Both the position numbers and the translations under genes were made by a program. From assembly GCA_047637875.1 (NCBI GenBank), contig JBLJBH010000029.1, positions 1-20,512 on the forward strand: a stretch of DNA of 20,512 bases. The letters are read 5' to 3'. The notes beneath the pieces were generated by a model. It had not been told where the DNA came from, did no database searches, and worked only from the letters and a program-made list of their open reading frames with translations. Of the stretch, positions 6,608 to 17,533 are shown in pieces. Source of the stretch: UBA7396 sp047637875 (GTDB lineage Bacteria > Patescibacteriota > Gracilibacteria > BD1-5 > UBA6164). How positions within the stretch are numbered: the first letter of the stretch is position 1; the number at the start of each line of letters is the position of its first letter.

Positions 6608-9037
6608 ATGAATATTTTTTGAATAATTTGAGTTATAATTTGTATTTTAGCTTTAGTTATATACATATATTTACTTAGAAAAAAAGAAAATCTTAAAAGA
6701 ACTTTAAGGTTATCTTTTTTACGTGTTACAATGCCAAAGAAAAATTCGGATTTAGACGAAAAACAAGAAACAACAAAAGATTTTAAAGAAATGATTTGAT
6801 TAATGGAACAACTTTTAGCTAGTTTAAACAGTATTTATTCTTCAAAAATTAAATCAAAAATTTTATGACAAGATTATATAAGTCTTGAATACATAGCTCA
6901 CGAGTGAGAAATACTTTTTTATTTGGTTTGTCCAAGTAATTATAAAGAATTAATTGAAAAACAAATTAACTGATTTTATCCTGATGCTATTATTGAAGAA
7001 ACTCCAGAAGTAAATATTTTTGCCGAGAAAAAACATTGGGAATCAACTTATATAAATACAAAAAGAGAATATTTTTACCCAATTAAAACATACCAAAAAC
7101 TAGAATCTGACCCAATAAATAATATTACAAATGCTTTTTCTAAACTAGAAGAAGATGAATCAGCTGCATTACAAATTATACTAAAACCCGAAGATGATGA
7201 TTGGCAAGAAGAATGTCAAGATATTTCAAGTAAAATAATGGAATGAAAAAAAGAATCAGTTTTTACTCTAAACCCACTAAAAATTTTAGTTTGATTTGTA
7301 AGTATTTTTTTCAATCAAGATGAACAAAAACAAGAACCATCTAAAAATAAAACTTCGGCTCTAACTCAAGAAAGAGCAAAAATAGTTGATGAAAAAGCTG
7401 AAAAAGTTTGATACAGTTCTGTCATAAGAATTATTACAACTTGAAACTCAAAACATCAAGTAAAAACTGAACTTATAAATATATTATCAACTTTTAAACA
7501 ATTTACTTACCCTGAGTTTAACGGATTTACTTATACCTATAGACATAACAATGATAGTTTAATAAAAAACTATATTTTTAGATATTTTAAAAAACCTTTT
7601 TGGTTAAAACCAATGATTTTAAATACTGAAGAAATAGCTTCTTTATTTCATTTTCCACATATAAAATACAATAAAACCCCAGAAATAAAATGGCAAAATT
7701 TTAAAATAGTAAAAGCTCCAAGTAATATTCCAAAAGAATGACTTGTTTTATGAGATAATATTTATAGATGAGTAAAAAAAGAAATTAAAATCAAAGACGA
7801 AGATAGATTTAGACATTTTTATGTTATCGGGCAAACTGGTACGTGAAAATCTTCTATTTTACAAGTTATGGCTAGACAAGATTTAATAAACGGAAAATGA
7901 ATTGCTGTAATTGATCCACACTGAGATTTAGTAAAAGATTTAATACCTTTTATACCAAGAACTAGAGCTGATGATGTAATTATTTTCAATCCTGCAGACC
8001 AAGAAAGACCTATGTGACTTAATTTACTTGAGGCTCATACTCCAGAAGAAAGAGATCTAGTTGCAATGGACGCTCTAAATATAATGATAAAACTCTTCTG
8101 AAATGAAATATTTGGTCCTCGTATACAAGACTATTTTAGAAACTGAGTTTTAGCTTTGATGGAATACCCTGAATGATGAGCTTTAACAGATATTGTAAGA
8201 CTTTTTACAGATGAAGATTTTCAAAAAGAAAGAATCAGACATGTAAAAAATCCAATAGTAAAAGCTTGGTGGGAAAAAACTTACGCTTCAATGTGAGACA
8301 GAGAAAAGCAAGAAATGATTCCTTATTTTGCTGCAAAATTTGGTTGATTTATCACAAATACAATGATGAGAAATATTATCGGACAAACTAAATCAAGTTT
8401 TGATATTTCTGAAGTTATGAACAATTCAAAAATATTAATGGTAAATTTATCAAAATGAATACTTTGAGACATAAACTCAGAACTTATCTGATTAATTTTA
8501 GTTTCAAAAATACAAATGGCTGCTATGCGTAGACAAAATATGTCAAAAGATGAAAGAAAAGATTTTTTTATGTACATAGATGAATTCCAAAACTATATTA
8601 CTCCAAGTATTGAATCAATATTATCTGAAGCCAGAAAGTATCGTCTAGGACTAGTTTTAGCTCATCAATATTTATGACAATTAGAAAAATCTGACGCGCT
8701 AACAAAATCAAACTTAAATCTGAAATGAGCAATTTTCTGAAATGTTTGAAGTATAATGAGTTATAAAATTGGACCGGAAGACGGAGAATTTATGGAAAAA
8801 TATTATGCTCCCGTATTTTCAAATCAAGATTTAGTAAATATGGATAAATTTAAAGCTGTTATGAAACTTTCAGTTGATAACCAACCAACAACTCCATTTT
8901 CTATAATTCCAAAAAATCCATATTTAGAAAAGTGAGACGAAAATATTGCAAAAGCTTTTTATGAACTTTCTAGATTAAAATATTGAAGAGATAGAATGTT
9001 TATACAAAAAGAAATTGAATACAGAATTTGAGTTTAA
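6608..9037 (+). CDS. VirD4/TraG-like type IV secretion or conjugative ATPase
   Basis: An 809-residue protein. An N-terminal transmembrane helix (about residues 3-22) is followed by a large charged region, then a RecA-like motor domain. Walker A is GQTGTGKSS at 408-416, its last glycine being TGA; Walker B is IAVIDPHGD near 432-440. A second acidic motif, YIDEFQNY at 656-663, and LGLVLAHQYLGQL about 25 residues later match the DEFQ and AHQ elements of coupling ATPases (VirD4, TraG, HerA/FtsK clan). The family uses ATP to move DNA or protein through a membrane channel; what this one moves is unknown. Membrane-bound, cytoplasmic motor. First gene of a three-gene operon, 19 bases before the next start. 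No relaxase, VirB4-like or other channel gene is in the window, so a stand-alone or distributed system is likely. Confidence 0.82.
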
Positions 9038-9056
9038 TTATTAAATAAATTTTATT

Positions 9057-9857
9057 ATGGGTAATGATTTAAAAAAACTACTTAAAGAAAATCTTGAATT
9101 GAAAAAGCAAGTTGAGATTATGAATGCAAAAATGAAAATAGTAAAAATTTGGATGGAAAGAGAAGTAAGAGCTCAAGCACATAAAATAGCAAAATCAAAA
9201 ACTTCTAAATTAACAACTAGTGTAAAAGAAGATTTTTTAGCTGAAAATTTTGAAGAAGTTATTGCTACTCAAATAAATAATTATTTTGGTGATTTACTTT
9301 TGCTTAATGCTCCAAAATGAACTATTGAGTGAATAACTTCAGCAGAAATAAATTTTTATAATATGATGAAAAATCCAACAATTGATGGTTTTGCTGTAAT
9401 AAGTGCTTATCATAAAGTTTTGGATTTATTTATAGAAAGTTTTATCACAAATAACTTCAGAAAATTTGCCAAGAAAAAATGACAAACAATTCTAAGAGTA
9501 AATGATCCTTTAGAAAAATCACTAAACCTCATAGTTAATAGTAAATATATACTGAGCGTTTGAAGACTTTATGGACTTTTGAAAATGATTAAAGAAGAAG
9601 AAAGATTATATGATTATGGAAAATGTTTTAAAGAATATTTAGATAAATACTCTGAACTAAAAAATATATTATTAGATGATGAATTTTTTGAAAAATTTAC
9701 TCATTTAAATAAATCAGAAGTATTATCAAGTAAAAGACATTCTTGAAGTATTTCAAAAAAAGATACAACTGATGCTAGAAAAATTCTCATCTGAGATTTT
9801 AGAGATAAAACTTCTATGATTTACAGAATATTAGAATGACAAAGTGTAATGTATTAG
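9057..9857 (+). CDS. Coiled-coil protein of unknown function, ATPase operon
   Basis: A 266-residue protein that I do not recognise. Residues about 1-50 form a charged coiled coil (NDLKKLLKENLELKKQVEI). The rest is predicted all-helical, with LDLFIESFITNNFRKFAKKK in the middle and a conserved-looking C-terminus, SSKRHSGSISKKDTTDARK, followed by ILIGDFRDKTSMIY. No membrane segment or signal peptide is visible. It starts 19 bases after the secretion ATPase and is followed 24 bases later by a membrane protein, so the three are probably co-transcribed. It may be a partner or adaptor of the ATPase. Ends in TAG. At least six TGA codons must be read as sense. Confidence 0.7.
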
Positions 9858-9881
9858 GAAAATATTCTTTATAAATAAAAT

Positions 9882-10394
9882 ATGAACTATCAAGAAAAAT
9901 ACTCTAAAAAGGAAATTGATTTTGTAAGTAAAGTTAATATGTTTATACTTTGGTCTTATATCTTTTTATATATTTTAATAGATTTTATATTAATATATTT
10001 TTATAATATATGAATTGAAAAAATTATTTTATACAATGCTTATACTTTTCTTATTTCTTTAATTTTCATTTATCAACCTATAATTTGGAAAATTATAATG
10101 TTATTAAATCATAACTATAATTTTTTTTTAGAATATAATAATGTATTAATAAATTATAAAAATATAGATGAAGCTCTTGATGTCATGGAAGATAAACAAA
10201 TAAAAAGATGGGAAATATCTGGTAGAGTAAAAGAAATAAAACAAGAACTTAATAAAAAAAATCCCTCTTCATTTTTTCAAAAAGAATTTGATAAAAATAG
10301 CCCATTAAGAATTTTTAAACTTTTTTTATATTTTTTTATTTTATTATTTTTAGTTTTATATTGTCTCTGGGTTTATCAATGAATTTTTCTATAA
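9882..10394 (+). CDS. Small membrane protein of unknown function, ATPase operon
   Basis: A 170-residue protein. Two closely spaced hydrophobic helices at about residues 18-40 and 50-72 are followed by a hydrophilic part of about 65 residues with the helical NIDEALDVMEDKQIKRWEI. A third very hydrophobic helix lies at about 143-166 (LFLYFFILLFLVLYCLWV). The hydrophilic region has no motif I know. It is the last gene of the operon with the VirD4/TraG-like ATPase and could be a membrane partner of it, which is inference from position. The reading frame passes a TGA at 10380-10382 and stops at TAA, 3 bases before the convergent mnmA stop. Confidence 0.7.
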
Positions 10395-10397
10395 TTC

Positions 10398-11453
10398 CTA
10401 CTCAATAACTCCACTCATCACAAGAAAATCATTTTCATCATATACAGCACATATTTGCCCTGATGCTATTGCTCTTTGAGGTTTTTGAAACACAACTTCA
10501 TATCTTCCCTCTCAAGCATCATTTACTATGCATTCTTGATCTTCTTGTCTGTAGCGAATTTTTGCTTTTGTTTTTAGTGGAAATTTTGGTAGTTCTCATA
10601 AAATATTTATGTGTTTAATTGTAAGTTTATCATCATACAAATCTGTATCTAGCGAAGTTCCAACTATAAGTTCATTTTTTTCAATATCTTTTTTTATGAC
10701 AAAAACTGGTTCAGCTAGTCCTCAAATATCAAGTCATTTTCTCTGACCAATAGTATAATAAAATACTCACTTATGTTCTCCTAAAACTTTTCCTGAAGTA
10801 TCAATTATTTTCCCTGGTTTGTGCTCAATCTTTTTCTGCAAAAAATCCGATAAATCAACTTTTCCAACAAAACAAATTCATTGACTATCTTTTCTAGTTG
10901 CGTTTGGAAGTCAAGCTTCAAGTGCTATTTTCCTCACTTCAGGTTTTTCTAGATGTCAGATAGGAAAAATAGATTTTGAGAGTTGAAATTGAGAAAGTCA
11001 CGCTAAAAAATATGATTGGTCTTTATTTGGATCAATTCATTTTTTAAGTTTAAAGACTCAGTTATCTTCTTCAATTTGAGCATAATGTCCTGTAGCTACC
11101 GCGTCAAATCCGTGAGCCAAAGCTTCATCTAAAAATACTTTGAATTTTATCTCAGAATTACACATAATATCAGGATTTGGAGTAATTCATTTTTTGTATC
11201 ACTCGTACATGTAGTTTAAAACTTTTTGCTCATACTCTTCCCTATAATCAAAAGTGAAAAATGGGATTTCTAAATATGCTGCAACTTCTTTTGCAACTTC
11301 TATATCTTCAAGTGTTGGGCAATATTCTCACTCTGGAGCAAGATAGTTTATCATAAATCATCAGGTTACGTCATAACCTGCTTTTTTAAGTAAATAAGCT
11401 GAAACTGCACTATCAACTCCACCAGATAATCAAACTAAAATCTTTTTTGTCAT
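10398..11453 (-). CDS. mnmA: tRNA-specific 2-thiouridylase MnmA
   Basis: A 351-residue protein, the usual length. MnmA thiolates U34 of tRNA-Lys, -Glu and -Gln using ATP and a persulfide sulfur donor. The PP-loop is SGGVDS at 10-15, directly after a TGA-coded glycine. The first catalytic Cys is Cys98 in NPDIMCNSEIKF; the second lies in DSQGICFVG near residue 195. HYTIGQRKGL-like (here YYTIGQRKGLDIGG) and the C-terminal beta-barrel with KIRYRQ complete the family pattern. Cytoplasmic. Convergent with the ATPase operon; only 3 bases separate the two stops. Ends in TAG. Confidence 0.95.
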
Positions 11454-11516
11454 ATATAATTTTTTTAATATTTTTTTGTAGTATATGGAAAAATGATTTT
11501 TTTGGAAGAAAAAAAT

Positions 11517-11545
11517 TTGAATAAAATCCAAAAATTATATATAAT
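11517..11545 (+). promoter_or_regulatory. Promoter of the DUF2726 gene
   Basis: TTGAAT (11517-11522), a 17-base spacer and TATAAT (11540-11545) lie 30 bases upstream of the ATG at 11576. Confidence 0.65.
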
Positions 11546-11575
11546 ACAATTGTGTATTTATTAATATAAATTTAT

Positions 11576-12061
11576 ATGATTGTATTTGTTATAATATTAC
11601 TCTTTATTATTTTTATTTGGTTTTTTTATAATAACTCAGATTATAATTTCGAAAATAATTGAGATTTTCCTTTCAAAAGAAAAGATTTTTTATTAAATGT
11701 TCCCGAAAGAAACTTTTTTGAAAATATAAAAAAAATTATTCCAGATAGTTATATTGTACTTCCTCAAATTTTATTAAGTAGTATCGTATTAGTAAATTCA
11801 AAAAAAAATTTCTGGGCTTACCAAAATAAAATAAATAGAAAAACTATAGATTTTGTTATTTTTGAAAAACAATATCTAAGACCTATTTTAGCAGTTGAAT
11901 ATGATGGGAAAACACATAAACTTGAAAATAGAAAACAAAGAGATGATTTTGTTGATAATGTTCTTAATAAATGTAATATACCTTGTGTTCATATAACACA
12001 TAAAGATACATCTTATTTTCATGATGTAAATAAAGAAATTTTAAATCATCTAAAATGTTAA
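11576..12061 (+). CDS. DUF2726 membrane-anchored nuclease-like protein
   Basis: A 161-residue protein. An N-terminal transmembrane helix (about residues 2-18) is followed by a DUF2726-type domain: NFFENIKKIIPDSYIVLPQ near 50-66, RKTIDFVIFEKQYLRPILAVEYDGKTH near 100-125 and IPCVHI near 145. The pattern ILxxxxKxxDFV...IELD resembles the PD-(D/E)XK/Vsr-like fold, with Asp103 in DFVI and Glu118 and Asp120 in VEYDG as candidate acidic residues. Activity in this family is unproven. A clear promoter precedes it. It is convergent with the alpha/beta hydrolase gene. Confidence 0.8.
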
Positions 12062-12087
12062 AAAAATAAATTTTCCATACAAAATAT

Positions 12088-12720
12088 TTAATTTAAAAAC
12101 TCCACAATTTCCCTCATCTCTTTCTCAATAATTGTATGTTGTATATCATAAGTTTTTACTATTGGAACTATTCCAATATTTTCATAATGTTTTTGTAAAT
12201 CAACTAAAGCTTCAACTCTGATAACTTCATCATAATTCCCATGTCATATAAAAACTTTTTTGTTTGAATATGACTCTTTTTTTTGTAATAAAAGTTCTTT
12301 AGTTTCTTTTAGATATCTTCAACTTAAAGCAATAATTCAAGCAATTTTTTCAGGATTTTTTGTGAGAAAATAATGTGACATATTTGATCATTGACTAAAT
12401 CATAAAAGAAAAATATTTTCTGGATTTATTTTATATTTTAAAACTATATAATCTATAAAATCATTTATAAATTCATAAGCTTTTGGTATCTCAAGAGTAT
12501 CATAAATTGGTTTTCATTCAAAATAACTTAAATGGTACCAAGCATTTCTCCCCTGTCATAAATCAAAAAGTCAGTTGAGAGAAAATATATTTACATTTCC
12601 CTGAAAATAATCTTTCAATCCAAATAAATCGTCTTTATTTGAACCAACTCCGTGAAGCATAATAATAGTTTTTGAATCTTTATTATTTGAAAGTTTTTTT
12701 AGATAATCAAAGTTTTGCAT
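12088..12720 (-). CDS. Alpha/beta hydrolase of the phospholipase/carboxylesterase family
   Basis: A 210-residue protein. The fold begins with TIIMLHGVGSNKDD (about residues 18-31), the usual HG(x)GxN oxyanion segment. The nucleophile elbow is GFSQG with Ser109, both glycines being TGA. GNYDEVIR (about residue 160) gives the acid and a His in DIQHTI (about 195) completes the triad. The size fits the Abhydrolase_2 group, which hydrolyses esters, thioesters or lysophospholipids. No signal peptide, so cytoplasmic. It is transcribed alone, divergent from the symporter gene. The natural substrate cannot be read from the sequence. Confidence 0.85.
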
Positions 12721-12816
12721 AATAAAAATAATAAAAAAATAAAACTTCTAGTATTTTAATAAAAAACATACTTACTGCAAAAAAATAAAATAAATTTTAC
12801 TTTTCCCTACAAAATA

Positions 12817-12822
12817 TATAAT
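12817..12822 (+). promoter_or_regulatory. Possible -10 box of the symporter gene
   Basis: A consensus TATAAT lies 37 bases before the symporter ATG. No good -35 box is visible (TTTACT at 12796-12801 is 15 bases upstream). Confidence 0.4.
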
Positions 12823-12859
12823 ACAAAGTTGAATAATTTATTATTTAACTTTTTTATTT

Positions 12860-14299
12860 ATGGAAAATCTCTATTTGGTTATATTTGTATTTTTATATTT
12901 AGCTATAACAGTCGCTATTTGACTTTACGCATCTAGAAAAGTAAAAAATGAAAGTGATTATTTGGTAGCTTGAAGAAGATTACCTATGTATATCACTATT
13001 GCAACAGTATTTGCAACTTGGTTTTGAAGTGAAACTGTGTTGGGCACATCTTCAACTTTTATAGATGAATGATTGCTTGGTATCATGGCTGATCCTTTTG
13101 GTGCAGCTTTGTGTTTGATTTTGGTGGGACTTTTTTTTGCTAAACCTTTATATAAATTATGAATAACAACATTGTGAGATTTCTATAAATTAAAATACTG
13201 AAGAACTGTAGAAATGTTTGCAAGTATTTGTATAATGATTTCTTATATTGGATGGATTTCTGCTCAAATAGTTGCACTTGGAATAGTTTTTAGTGTATTG
13301 TCAGGATGAGAAATAACAGCTTTTTGGGGATCTTGGTTATGAGCAACTATAGTACTTATCTATACCTTCTGGGGATGAATGTGGTCAGTTGCTTTAAATG
13401 ATTTTATACAAATGATTATGATAGTTGTTTGAATAATTATCGCAACAATTTTTGTTACTTCTTGAGTAGAATGATGAATGACTACAGTTTTAAACCACGC
13501 TGTAGATAATTCTAAATTTGTATTATTCCCAGAATGATTTTCTCTATTTGCAGTTGCTTGAATAATTTTTGCATTACTAACAATGTGATTTTGAAGTATT
13601 CCACAACAAGACGTGTTTCAAAGAGTTTTGTCAGCTAAGGATGAAAAAACAGCAAAATGGTGAAGTGTAATCTGATGAAGTTTATATTTAGTATTTGCAT
13701 TTTTACCAATAATGCTTTGATATGCTGCATTTATAGTAGCGCCTGAAATGATAGATAAAGTTTGAGATAGCCAACTTGTATTACCTACTTTGATTTTGCA
13801 GTCAACACCTTTAATTATACAAATAATGTTTTTCTGAGCTTTAATATCTGCAATTATGTCAACTGCTTCTGCAACTATGCTAGCTCCTTCTGCACTTTTT
13901 GCACATAATATTATGAAACCTTTTTTGAAACTTAATGAAAAAGAACTTTTAAAATTAACTAGATTTGTAGTAGTTTGATGTTTTGTTGTTGTAATGTGAT
14001 TTGTTACATATAAATTTCAAAATGAAGAAGCAAATATTTTTGCTATGGTAGAAAATGCTTATAAAATAACTTTAGCTTGAGCTTTTATTCCACTTGTTGC
14101 TTGAATAATAATTAAAAAAACTCATACTATTTCTGGATTATTATCTTTAATATTTGGTATTTGAGTTTGGCTTGCTATGGAAGTTGTAAATCCTGAACAC
14201 GCTGTTCCTCCTCAATTTTGGTGACTCGGGGCGTCTATAATATGATTTATATTATGACAAGTTCTTGGTAGTATTTATGGACCTAAAGATGAAAAATAA
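12860..14299 (+). CDS. Sodium:solute symporter family protein
   Basis: A 479-residue integral membrane protein with about 13 hydrophobic segments. The SSS family imports a small solute (sugar, amino acid, vitamin or similar) with sodium. The early signature is AGRRLPMYITIATVFATWFGSETVLGTSS (residues about 43-71), matching the family's GxRxL...A...ATxxGxETxxG. ISAQIVALG near 137 and IMSTASATMLAPSALFAHNIM near 335-355, the SSxxSxxxLAxSxLxxxDI element of the sodium site, support it further. The solute cannot be assigned. Import of ready-made nutrients fits a host-dependent cell with few pathways. It is a single-gene unit ending in a strong terminator. Many glycines in the helices are TGA. Confidence 0.9.
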
Positions 14300-14336
14300 A
14301 AAAAATTCTGGAAAAGTTTTCCAGAATTTTTTTATT
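14298..14336. terminator. Strong bidirectional intrinsic terminator
   Basis: AAAAATTCTGGAAAA (14301-14315) pairs with TTTTCCAGAATTTTT (14317-14331) and is flanked by A and T tracts. It lies between the convergent symporter and YbaK-like genes and can serve both. Confidence 0.9.
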
Positions 14337-14345
14337 TAAATTTTT

Positions 14346-14849
14346 TTATTCAAAAGTTATTTCTTCTTCTGAGATTTTAAAAAACTTAACTTGATTTTTC
14401 ATATTTTCATAAATCTTTTTCAAATCTATCGTTTTTACTCTGATAGACTTACAAGGATCAGCTGGATTAAACATAAAATATTCGCTCTCAAATATTTCAT
14501 TATCAACATAAACTGGAACTTCACTATTCTCAAAACCAAAAGGTGAAATACTTCAAATAACTCAAAGTCAAAGTGATGAAATTTCGTCTTGTGAAGCAAA
14601 TCTTATATCTTTAGTTCAAAATTCTTTTTTAAATTTTCTAGCTTTTATATCTTTGGTTCCTAAAGTAGTAACCAAATAAAAATTTCATTTAGCATGAAAT
14701 ACTATATTTTTACTTCAAACTCAATCTAATCCTGCCTCATTTCTAAGCACAGCTGAATGTTCACAGCTTATTGAAGCTTCGTGCGATATTTCTTGGAATG
14801 GAATTTGTAAATCATTTAAGATATTTTTTATATTTTCGTATTGTACCAT
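14346..14849 (-). CDS. YbaK/EbsC-type aminoacyl-tRNA deacylase domain protein
   Basis: A 167-residue single-domain protein. The YbaK/ProX family hydrolyses misacylated tRNA in trans (for example Ala- or Cys-tRNAPro). Typical features are FQEISHEASISCEHSA (residues about 18-33) near the N-terminus, then GSKNIVFHAKGNFYLVTTLGTKDIKARKF (about 46-75), which matches the family's KxxxxxxxxxxxLVVxPGDxxxxxxKL. LGLGVIGSISPFGF (about 98-111) corresponds to the conserved GGVSPFG block, and EVPVYVDNEIFE follows. It resembles the ProX-like branch more than bacterial YbaK. Cytoplasmic. The exact tRNA specificity is not readable. Convergent with the symporter and sharing its terminator. Confidence 0.85.
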
Positions 14850-14938
14850 AAAAAAATTATTAAATTACAAAAGTAAATTTATATTTTTTATTCAAAAAAG
14901 CAAAAGTATTTAGCATATTTATATAAACCACTATAAAT

Positions 14939-14967
14939 TTGTCTTTAATTAAAAAATATGATAATAT
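14939..14967 (+). promoter_or_regulatory. Probable promoter of the MshEN-like gene
   Basis: TTGTCT (14939-14944), a 17-base spacer and TAATAT (14962-14967) lie 33 bases before the ATG at 15000. Confidence 0.5.
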
Positions 14968-14999
14968 AAGGTTGGAAAATTATTTTTTAATATAAATAT

Positions 15000-15668
15000 A
15001 TGTCTGCATATAAAGCATTTAAACCACATGAAAGTACTCAATGAATGAAAGCATGAGAGATTCTTGTGAAAAAATGAATAATAACTGAAGAAGTATTAAT
15101 AGAAGCTTTAAGATTACAAGAAGTTTATAAAGCAAAAAATATTGAGCTAAAAATTGGAGAAATATTAGCAATAATTTGAGAAAATAGAACTAAAATAATA
15201 AAAGAGCTTAATAAACATTGAGTAAATTTAAGAATAGGCGAAATTATGCTTTTTAGATGACTCATAAATGAAGAACAATTTAAAGATATAAGAGCAAGAA
15301 TAACAAAAATAAAAAAAGAGGATTCAAAAAATCCTATAACTTTCTGAGAATTAGCTTTGGAACTTTGATATGTTGATGAAAAAATTTTCTATCACTTTTT
15401 AGAAGAAGTTTGAATTCCTCTAAAAACTTGAGAAAAACTTATAAAAGCTTGATTAGTAACAAGAAAATTAGTCAATTTAATATTATCTACACCAGAACAT
15501 AATTGAAAAAGAATTCTTGATGCTCTTTTAGATGAATGAAGTATAACCAAAAAACAATACGATGATTTTAAATCAAAAATGCGGGATCAACATACTATTC
15601 CTTTTGATATTAGTGATTTGGAAATTATTCCAGATAATAATTGGTTAACATGAGGAAAAATTAGATAA
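15000..15668 (+). CDS. Stand-alone MshEN/GspE-N-like protein
   Basis: A 222-residue soluble protein with repeated units of the GspE/PilB N-terminal type. The first has AGEILVKKGIITEEVLIEALRLQE (residues about 20-43), the family's LGELLVxxGxIxxxxLxxALxxQ. Later copies are IGEIMLFRGLINEEQFKDI (about 80-98), FGELALELGYVDEKIFYHFLEE (about 116-137) and LIKAGLVTRKLVNLIL. A final unit is ILDALLDEGSITKKQYDDF. In pilus and secretion ATPases this domain can bind cyclic di-GMP and sits in front of the motor domain; here there is no motor domain or Walker motif. It may regulate a type IV pilus machine or bind a nucleotide signal, which is inference. Single-gene unit with its own promoter and terminator. 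Confidence 0.7.
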
Positions 15669-15670
15669 TA

Positions 15671-15698
15671 AAAAAATGAGATTTTCATCTCATTTTTT
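15671..15698. terminator. Bidirectional terminator between MshEN-like gene and aspS
   Basis: AAAAAATGAGAT (15671-15682), a TTTC loop and ATCTCATTTTTT (15687-15698) form a perfect 12-bp stem with A/T tails. It starts directly after the MshEN-like stop and reaches into the aspS stop codon, so both convergent genes share it. Confidence 0.85.
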
Positions 15699-17482
15699 TA
15701 TTCTTCATCTTTTTTTATAACTTGAATATGTAACTCTTGCAATTGTTCAGTTTCAATAACACTTGGAGCGTTCATCATAAGATCTTGAGCTTTTCAAGCT
15801 TTTGGGAAAGCAAATACTTCTCTTACATTTGGTTCATCAGTTAAAATCATCATAAATCTATCCATTCAGATAGCAAAACCTCAATGTGGAGGAACTCAGT
15901 ATTGAAAAGCTTCATACATCGCACCAAATTTATTTATAACTTCCTCTTTACTTCTTCAAACAGTTTCAAACGCTTTTACTAAAACTTCAACATCATAGTT
16001 ACGAATAGAACCTGAAAGTATTTCATATCCATTACAAGCAAGATCATATTGATTTGCTTTCATTGATAAAAGATCATCTGTATTAAATGCTTCTAATCAT
16101 CCTATTGGCATAGAAAATGGATTATGTGCAAAATCTATTTTTCCAGAAGCTTCATCTTGTTCAAACATTGGGAAATCAATTATCCAGCAAAGAGCTAATT
16201 TTTTTGGATCAGCTAAGTTAAACTTATCTCTTAAAGCAAGTCTTACTTTATTTAAAATTCCGACTGCTCTTTTAAATTCATCCGCAGAAAAGAAAATAAT
16301 ATCTCCATTTTTTGGTTGTAATCTTTCTTCTAGTTCTGATACTTCTTTTTCAGACATAAATTTTAATATTGGTGACTTTTTCCCACCAACTTCTGCTTCA
16401 TCATAAATAATATAAGCAAGTCCTCTTGCACCTTCTTTTCTAGCGACTTCTGTTAATTCATCTATATCTTTTCTAGACATTGATTGTCATTCAAGTTTTA
16501 TAGCTTTTATAACTCAACCAGTTTCACAAACAGTTTTAAAAACTGAGAATTCAGAATTTGTAAAAATATCTGTTAAATCCACAAATTTCATTCCAAATCT
16601 TAAATCTGGTTTATCTGAACCATAATTTTCTAATGCTTCATCATAAGTCATAGTGTAAAATTTATCATCCATAATAGTTTTATCAGATAAATTTTTTGAA
16701 GCATCACGAATATATCATTCAACAACTGCAAAAATATCTTCTCTATGAATAAAACTCATTTCACAATCTATTTGATAAAATTCACAAGCATGCCTATCCG
16801 CTCTTGGGTCTTCATCTCTAAAACAAGGTGCTACTTGAAAATATTTATCTATTCAACCTACCATAAGTAATTGTTTGTATTGTTGTGGAGCTTGTGGAAG
16901 AGCATAAAATTTTCCTGGATGAAGTCTTGAAGGAATTAAGAAATCTCTCGCTCCTTCTGGACTTGATACAGTGAAAAGTGGAGTTTGAACTTCAATAAAG
17001 TCATTTCCATAAAACCAATTTCTTGTAAAATTTAAAAGTTTAGAACGGAATAACACATTATTTAAAACTTTTCTTCTTCTTAAATCTATAAATCTATGTT
17101 TATATCTTACTTCTTCATTTGATTGAACTCCAAATTCATCCAGTTCAAAAGGAGGAGTTTTTGATCTTGATAATATTTGAGTTTGACTAACAATTATTTC
17201 AATATCTCAAGTATGTAAATTTACATTTGCTTGTCAATCTGGTCTTGATCTAACAGTTCCTGTCACTTGAATAACATATTCACTTCTAAAATCATTTGCT
17301 GTAGAGTGAGATGTTGCATCAAATTCTGGATCAAATACTACTTGAGTAAGTCCATATCTATCTCTTAAATCAATAAAAATAATTCATCCATGATCTCTTC
17401 TGTTTGATACCCAACCAGATAAAGTTACTTCTTGTCCGACATTTTTTAGTGTCAAATCATTACAAGTATGTGTTCTTAACAT
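15698..17482 (-). CDS. aspS: Aspartyl-tRNA synthetase
   Basis: A 594-residue class II synthetase, the usual bacterial length. It charges tRNA-Asp with aspartate, or tRNA-Asp and tRNA-Asn if non-discriminating. The N-terminal OB-fold anticodon-binding domain reads SGWVSNRRDHGGIIFIDLRD (residues about 21-40). FIEVQTPLFTVSSPEGARDF covers motif 1, CFRDEDPRADRHACEFYQIDCEMSF motif 2, then the bacterial GAD insertion (MSRKDIDELTEVARKEGARG). GVPPHGGFAIGMDRFMMIL is motif 3 near the C-terminus. Several glycines are TGA, for example in RRDHGGI and GGFAIG. Transcribed alone from a leader that looks like a T-box (17503-17690). Whether the enzyme is discriminating cannot be told by eye. Confidence 0.96.
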
Positions 17483-17500
17483 AATCTAAAATTTAAAAAA

Positions 17501-17533
17501 TAAAAAAAGTACAAAAATAAATTTTCGTACTTT
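17501..17533 (-). terminator. Intrinsic terminator of the T-box leader
   Basis: On the minus strand AAAGTAC (17533-17527) pairs with GTACTTT (17512-17506) and is followed by a T run, 19 bases before the aspS ATG. Its 5' arm overlaps the A1' arm of the antiterminator, so the two folds exclude each other. Confidence 0.8.

Noticed and set aside
10098..10382. A separate 94-residue gene starting at 10098
   Set aside because: It is the internal part of the 170-residue membrane protein that starts at 9882; the apparent stop at 10380 is a TGA read as glycine.
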